Source: Actinomycetes bacterium
GTDB lineage: Bacteria; Actinomycetota; Aquicultoria; CAJVYJ01; JAUVQD01
Length of the DNA: 7,391 bases
Direction: 5' to 3'
NCBI GenBank assembly: GCA_030605305.1
Contig: JAUWIO010000027.1
Location: 1 to 7,391 of the forward strand
Made by a program: the position numbers and the translations under genes. The notes under the pieces are model-generated. The model was not told the origin of the DNA, did no database searches, and saw only the letters and a program-made list of their open reading frames with translations. Below, piece after piece: positions 3,916 to 7,391 of the stretch; position 1 is the stretch's first letter; every line of letters begins with the position of its first letter.

Positions 3916-6369
3916 ATGTCAGTCCATAAACGTAAAGCGGCGGCAGACAACAGCCGCAGGCGCCGCCTGAGAATAGTCATCGGCCTCCTGGTCTTCTCGC
4001 TGCTGACCATCTTCGTCACTATGTTCACCGGCTTTGTCGTGGTTGCCTTGGCGACACAAGAGCTTCCCGATATCAACAGCTCCGAATTCCTAAAGCGTGC
4101 CGAGACAACTAAGATATACGACCGCAACGGCAGCTTGATAACAGACTTTTTTGTCGAACAGGACCGGATCCTGGTGCCCCTGGACAAGATATCCCCTAAT
4201 CTCCAAAAAGCCGTCATCGCCATCGAGGACAGGCGCTTTTATGAACACGAAGGGGTCGACTTCCAGGCGATCGTCCGCGCTTTTCTGGCAGACGTTCAAG
4301 AGGGCGGGATTGTCCAGGGGGCCAGTACGATCACGCAACAACTGGTCAAGAATTCCGTCGGCGATTGGGAGACGACTTCGCGTCGGAAAATACGCGAAGC
4401 GGCCCTGGCTTTTCAGATCGAGACCTCATACTCGAAAGAGGAGATCCTCCAAAGCTATCTGAATACGGTCTTCTTTGGGCAATCGATCTACGGGGCTGAA
4501 ACAGCTTCGCAAAGCTATTTTGGTAAGTCAGCCGAAGACCTTAACGTCCCGGAGGCCGCGTTGCTGGCCGGAATAATCAACCTACCGAACATCTACTCTC
4601 CCCTAGCCAACCCCGATAAAGCCAAGGTGCGGCGCGACAAGGTCATCAACAAGATGCTCGAGCAGGAAATGATAACTTTCGAAGCGGCTGAAGAGGCCTT
4701 GGCCGAACCCATAGTAGTCCAGCCGCCAAAAGAAACGAAGTACCCCTATGCGTACTTCGTCGAATACGTTAAACAAGAGATGCTTAATGACAGTACTTTC
4801 GGCTCCACGGTCTCGGAGCGGACTGACCGACTCTTTCAGGGCGGTTTGAGGATCTACACCACGATCGACCCGAAGATGCAGGTCGCGGCGGAAGACGCGG
4901 TCTGGGGAACACTCAACCAAGCCGGCGACCCTGTCGGTTCATTAGTAGCCATCGAGCCTTCCAGCGGCTACATCAGGGCGATGGTCGGCGGTAAAGACTG
5001 GGAGACGGACAAGTTAAATCTAGCCGTGCAGGCCAAACGTCAACCCGGCTCATCCTTTAAGCCGTTTGTCTTGGCGACGGCCCTGGAAAACGGGATCAGC
5101 ATCAGCAAGACTTATAGCTCTAGTACGGCGGGCATCAAATTGCCGGGGCAGAACTGGGTCGTCAATGGCGGGCGAGGCGGCGGTCTGTTGACCTTGCGCA
5201 ACGCCACGATCTACTCCGTTAACGCGGTTTTCGCCCGTTTGATAATGGATGTCGGGGCAGAAAATGTAGTCAAGCAGGTGAAGCGGATGGGGATAAAGTC
5301 CCGAGGCGAAGCCCTGCCTGCGATCGCCCTCGGGGGTTTGGGCGGAGGAGTCACCCCGCTTGACATGGCCACGGCGTATAGCGCTTTCGCCAATAACGGG
5401 CAGCATGCGAAACCGATAGCCATCATGAAAGTGACCGATCATTCCGACAATATCATCAAGGAGAATAAGATCCGGATGACCCCGGCCATGGACCCGGTCA
5501 CCGCCTACTTAGTAACAGATGCCCTAAGCGGCGTCATCCGCTCAGGCACAGGCCGGGCCGCCAATATCGGCCGCCCGGCAGCCGGAAAAACAGGGACGAC
5601 CGACAAGAACGGCGACGCGTGGTTCTGCGGCTACACCCCTGACCTGGCAGCCGCTGTCTGGGTCGGCTACAGAGACAGCCGCCGGCCGATGCTCAATGTC
5701 CACGGCATCACCGAGCAGGGAGGTACCTTCCCGGCCCAGATATGGCGAAAATTCATGCTGCCGGCGCTGGCCGGGACCCCGGCCACCAGATTCCCCCGCC
5801 CGACCAAAGGTATCGTCGGCATGCGGATATGCAGCGAGACCGGTGACCGGGCCACCGAGTTCTGTCCGGAGCCGATCCTGGCCCAATACGCCTCCGGCAG
5901 CGGTCCCGCCAAGGACTGTGAGGTCCACTTAGGCCCGCAGGTGCTGGAAATGCCCAATATCGTCGGACTCCCGGCTGCGGAAGCCAAGTCATTATTGGAA
6001 GCGGCCGGGTTACTGGTGAAGATCACGGAAGTCGACACCCTGGCGATAGCGGCCGGCGTGATTGCCGGGCAGACGCCGATAGCCGGAACTGAACTCGAAG
6101 AAACCGCCGAGGTCGAAATACAAGTCAGTACAGGCAGGCCGAGCTCAGGAGCGATCGCCGTACCTAAGGTGGTCGGGATGGACCGCAAGCAAGGCGAGGA
6201 ACTCCTAGACGATGCCGGCCTCGACTTTACCGTGGTCTGGGTCCCCGTGAACGGAAAAGGCCAGATCGGGAAGATCATCGGACAGTTGCCGCCGGCGGGA
6301 ACCGAAGCCAAACCAACGATCGAAATGATCATCAGGGTCGGCAGACAGACAAACGGTAGCGGAAACTAG
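3916..6369 (+). CDS. Class A penicillin-binding protein with two PASTA domains
   Basis: This 817-residue bifunctional enzyme polymerises lipid II and cross-links peptidoglycan outside the membrane. A basic cytoplasmic head (KRK, RRRR) precedes one membrane anchor (about 18-46). The GT51 domain (about 60-235) shows EDRRFYEHEGVD with catalytic Glu104, QGASTITQQLVKN (134-146), RKIREAALAFQIE and ILQSYLNTVFFG (177-188). The transpeptidase domain (about 340-615) has all three motifs: SxxK at Ser379-Lys382 (PGSSFKP), SxN at Ser434-Asn436, and KTGT at 558-561. A linker holds Cys639, Cys650 and Cys668 in the spacing often seen in Gram-positive homologues. Two PASTA domains follow (about 677-738 and 747-807), each opening with a MPNIVG/VPKVVG-type strand; PASTA units bind peptidoglycan or aid localisation. 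ATG 3916 is the first start after an in-frame TAA at 3907-3909. It lacks a Shine-Dalgarno, and a LexA-type box lies upstream. Confidence 0.96.
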   Translation: MSVHKRKAAADNSRRRRLRIVIGLLVFSLLTIFVTMFTGFVVVALATQELPDINSSEFLKRAETTKIYDRNGSLITDFFVEQDRILVPLDKISPNLQKAVIAIEDRRFYEHEGVDFQAIVRAFLADVQEGGIVQGASTITQQLVKNSVGDWETTSRRKIREAALAFQIETSYSKEEILQSYLNTVFFGQSIYGAETASQSYFGKSAEDLNVPEAALLAGIINLPNIYSPLANPDKAKVRRDKVINKMLEQEMITFEAAEEALAEPIVVQPPKETKYPYAYFVEYVKQEMLNDSTFGSTVSERTDRLFQGGLRIYTTIDPKMQVAAEDAVWGTLNQAGDPVGSLVAIEPSSGYIRAMVGGKDWETDKLNLAVQAKRQPGSSFKPFVLATALENGISISKTYSSSTAGIKLPGQNWVVNGGRGGGLLTLRNATIYSVNAVFARLIMDVGAENVVKQVKRMGIKSRGEALPAIALGGLGGGVTPLDMATAYSAFANNGQHAKPIAIMKVTDHSDNIIKENKIRMTPAMDPVTAYLVTDALSGVIRSGTGRAANIGRPAAGKTGTTDKNGDAWFCGYTPDLAAAVWVGYRDSRRPMLNVHGITEQGGTFPAQIWRKFMLPALAGTPATRFPRPTKGIVGMRICSETGDRATEFCPEPILAQYASGSGPAKDCEVHLGPQVLEMPNIVGLPAAEAKSLLEAAGLLVKITEVDTLAIAAGVIAGQTPIAGTELEETAEVEIQVSTGRPSSGAIAVPKVVGMDRKQGEELLDDAGLDFTVVWVPVNGKGQIGKIIGQLPPAGTEAKPTIEMIIRVGRQTNGSGN

Positions 6370-6383
6370 GCGGGCAGCGCCTA
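6367..6383. terminator. Small hairpin formed by the two convergent stop codons
   Basis: TAGGCG (6367-6372) pairs perfectly with CGCCTA (6378-6383) around a 5-base loop. The left arm begins with the PBP stop codon and the right arm is the complement of the NIF3-family stop codon, so either transcript forms the same 6-bp stem. No T-run follows on either strand, so it is at best a weak or bidirectional terminator. Confidence 0.3.
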
Positions 6384-7331
6384 TCGCTTGATACGAACGA
6401 CCCCGGAGCAGGTCTTAATGGCCACCCCGCGCGCCTCCAGCTTATCGAGCCAAAGATTGACGCCTATGTTGTCGCTGGCGATGTGGCCGGCGATAATGAC
6501 ATTCAGGTGGTGCTCTTCAGCCTTTTTACGCGTCTTCTCATCCATATGCATCTCGACGCGGGGGCCGACTCCGGCAGCGGACAATTTCTCAATAGCGCCT
6601 TGCGGGCCGCCTGTACCGCCGGTCATGACGACCAAAGCCTGGCCGGCACGATGACCGCCGCTGCCGACCACGATGCGGGGCCCGGCCCCTATCCTGGCGC
6701 CGGCCTGGTACTCGGGAATCGTCTTTAAGAGTTTAACCACGTCATCGACGTATCTTGGGGCCTTGTCATCGATAAGTTTCTGTAAGAATTGAGAGACCAA
6801 GTTGTCGGCTGGCGTATGGACGCACATCATCGACTGGCCGAGGAGTTTGGCCGCGTCGACAGCGCGGGCGTGATTGGCCGGACTCAGCCCCCTCTGCACT
6901 TCGCGGGCACGGCCATCCATCAGAGAATCACCGACGTTTATCGGGACGCCGTAAGCGTGCCAAAGATCTGCCTGCAAGCCCATGACCTCGTGGAGTCCGG
7001 CCAGCGCCGCGCCCTCCGGGTGGTGAGCCATGAGCAGGTCTATCGACTCACCTTTCTCGCGCAGGCGATCGGCCAGGACGACCTCCGGGGTCTCCATATC
7101 GATACCGGCTAAGAGTCCGCCGATCTCGGCATCGGGGTCGCCGGCTAGTATCCGGGTGTCGGAGTAAGGGTTGGTCAGTTTATCTGTGTCGTACAGGGCC
7201 TTGTCATCATCTGAAAGTTTCTCAAACGCCTCTTTGCGTTTCTCAAGTTGCGCATCGACAGCGTCGCGGCCCCGAGGATCGGCCTCGATACCGGTCTTGA
7301 TAGCGAGTTCATAGATTTCCCTAAGTTTCAT
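6381..7331 (-). CDS. NIF3/DUF34-family putative metal-binding protein
   Basis: This 316-residue soluble protein is of the NIF3-like (DUF34, GTP cyclohydrolase I type 2-like) family, which carries a two-metal site; the biological reaction is not settled. Visible metal-site motifs are MAHHPEG with His103 and His104, VHTPADNL with Asp176, and IIAGHIASDNIG with His283, where Asp287 stands in for the glutamate of the more usual GHxxSE. About 65 residues before the core (KLREIYELAIKTGIEADPRG, then YSDTRILAGD) are an N-terminal extension that I recall in a subset of bacterial homologues. The mid part VVGSGGHRAGQALVVMTGGTGG is glycine rich. The ATG is preceded by GGAG (complement of 7336-7339) 4 bases away, with a second GGAGGT 13 bases upstream (complement of 7345-7350). 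It is convergent with the PBP gene, with an 11-base gap, so it belongs to a separate minus-strand unit. Confidence 0.88.
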   Translation of the reverse strand: MKLREIYELAIKTGIEADPRGRDAVDAQLEKRKEAFEKLSDDDKALYDTDKLTNPYSDTRILAGDPDAEIGGLLAGIDMETPEVVLADRLREKGESIDLLMAHHPEGAALAGLHEVMGLQADLWHAYGVPINVGDSLMDGRAREVQRGLSPANHARAVDAAKLLGQSMMCVHTPADNLVSQFLQKLIDDKAPRYVDDVVKLLKTIPEYQAGARIGAGPRIVVGSGGHRAGQALVVMTGGTGGPQGAIEKLSAAGVGPRVEMHMDEKTRKKAEEHHLNVIIAGHIASDNIGVNLWLDKLEARGVAIKTCSGVVRIKR

Positions 7332-7342
7332 CCTTCTCCGTC

Positions 7343-7391
7343 CTACCTCCGGCTTACAAACCGGTTCTCTGCGATGTAGTAGCGATACTCG
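7343..7391 (-). CDS. Possible C-terminal tail of an unidentified minus-strand gene
   Basis: Reading leftward from 7390, one frame gives 15 residues (EYRYYIAENRFVSRR) and then TAG at 7345-7343. It is 11 bases before the NIF3-family start, with that gene's Shine-Dalgarno in the gap, an arrangement typical of operons. The tail is far too short to identify. Another frame is also open here and joins the NIF3 frame, so this is only a plausible call. Confidence 0.3.
   Translation of the reverse strand, partial: EYRYYIAENRFVSRR

Noticed and set aside
3831..4223. Minus-strand 130-codon frame ending near the SOS box
   Set aside because: It runs antisense through the PBP membrane anchor and glycosyltransferase start, has no recognisable domain, and would end rather than begin at the LexA box, so the box cannot serve as its operator.
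5667..6332. 221-codon minus-strand open frame opposite the PBP PASTA region
   Set aside because: Serine/proline/isoleucine-rich shadow of a well-supported transpeptidase and PASTA coding region.
1..7391. tRNA or rRNA genes, CRISPR arrays, insertion sequences, long repeats, attachment sites
   Set aside because: None seen on reading: coding is continuous apart from 3805-3915 and the last ~60 bases, with no repeat-spacer pattern, transposase motif or cloverleaf-like segment.

Overview
The window is a gene-dense stretch of a moderately GC-rich bacterial genome (GC roughly in the high fifties percent by eye). It has seven recognisable or partial genes and one real intergenic gap. The class A penicillin-binding protein with two C-terminal PASTA domains, the Gram-positive form of the LexA box (GAAC-N4-GTTC) and a possible leaderless promoter suggest a Gram-positive lineage, perhaps a deep-branching actinobacterium or a relative of the Firmicutes. 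Frequent ATA isoleucine codons argue against a typical very high-GC actinomycete. The placement is an inference; no rRNA or other phylogenetic marker is present.

Positions 1-3804 hold five same-strand genes packed without free space: the 3' part of a nucleoside phosphorylase/nucleosidase-family gene, a family 2 glycosyltransferase, an aldo/keto reductase, a small protein of unknown function, and a radical SAM protein of the spore photoproduct lyase (SplB-like) family. The junctions are an 8-base gap with the Shine-Dalgarno overlapping the previous stop, an 11-base overlap, a 3-base gap and a 32-base overlap. This is almost certainly one translationally coupled operon whose promoter lies left of the window. 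Two of its enzymes lack the textbook catalytic residue: the phosphorylase-like protein lacks the acidic residue after its ITAHA segment, and the SPL-like protein lacks the hydrogen-donor cysteine. The set may therefore do uncharacterised chemistry.

Positions 3805-3915 form the only real intergenic region, and it is rich in signals. It holds a perfect TTGACA -35 element, a near-perfect Gram-positive SOS (LexA) box at 3837-3850 just after a candidate -10, a stranded AAGGAG, and a 6-bp inverted repeat that contains a TATAAA exactly where a leaderless promoter for the next gene would sit. Positions 3916-6369 encode a bifunctional class A penicillin-binding protein (membrane anchor, glycosyltransferase, transpeptidase, two PASTA domains). 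If the box is functional, cell-wall synthesis here is tied to the DNA-damage response.

Positions 6381-7331, on the minus strand, encode a NIF3/DUF34-family metalloprotein convergent with the penicillin-binding protein. The two stop codons are 11 bases apart and pair with each other in a small hairpin. Beyond its start, the last 49 bases may hold the tail of another minus-strand gene.
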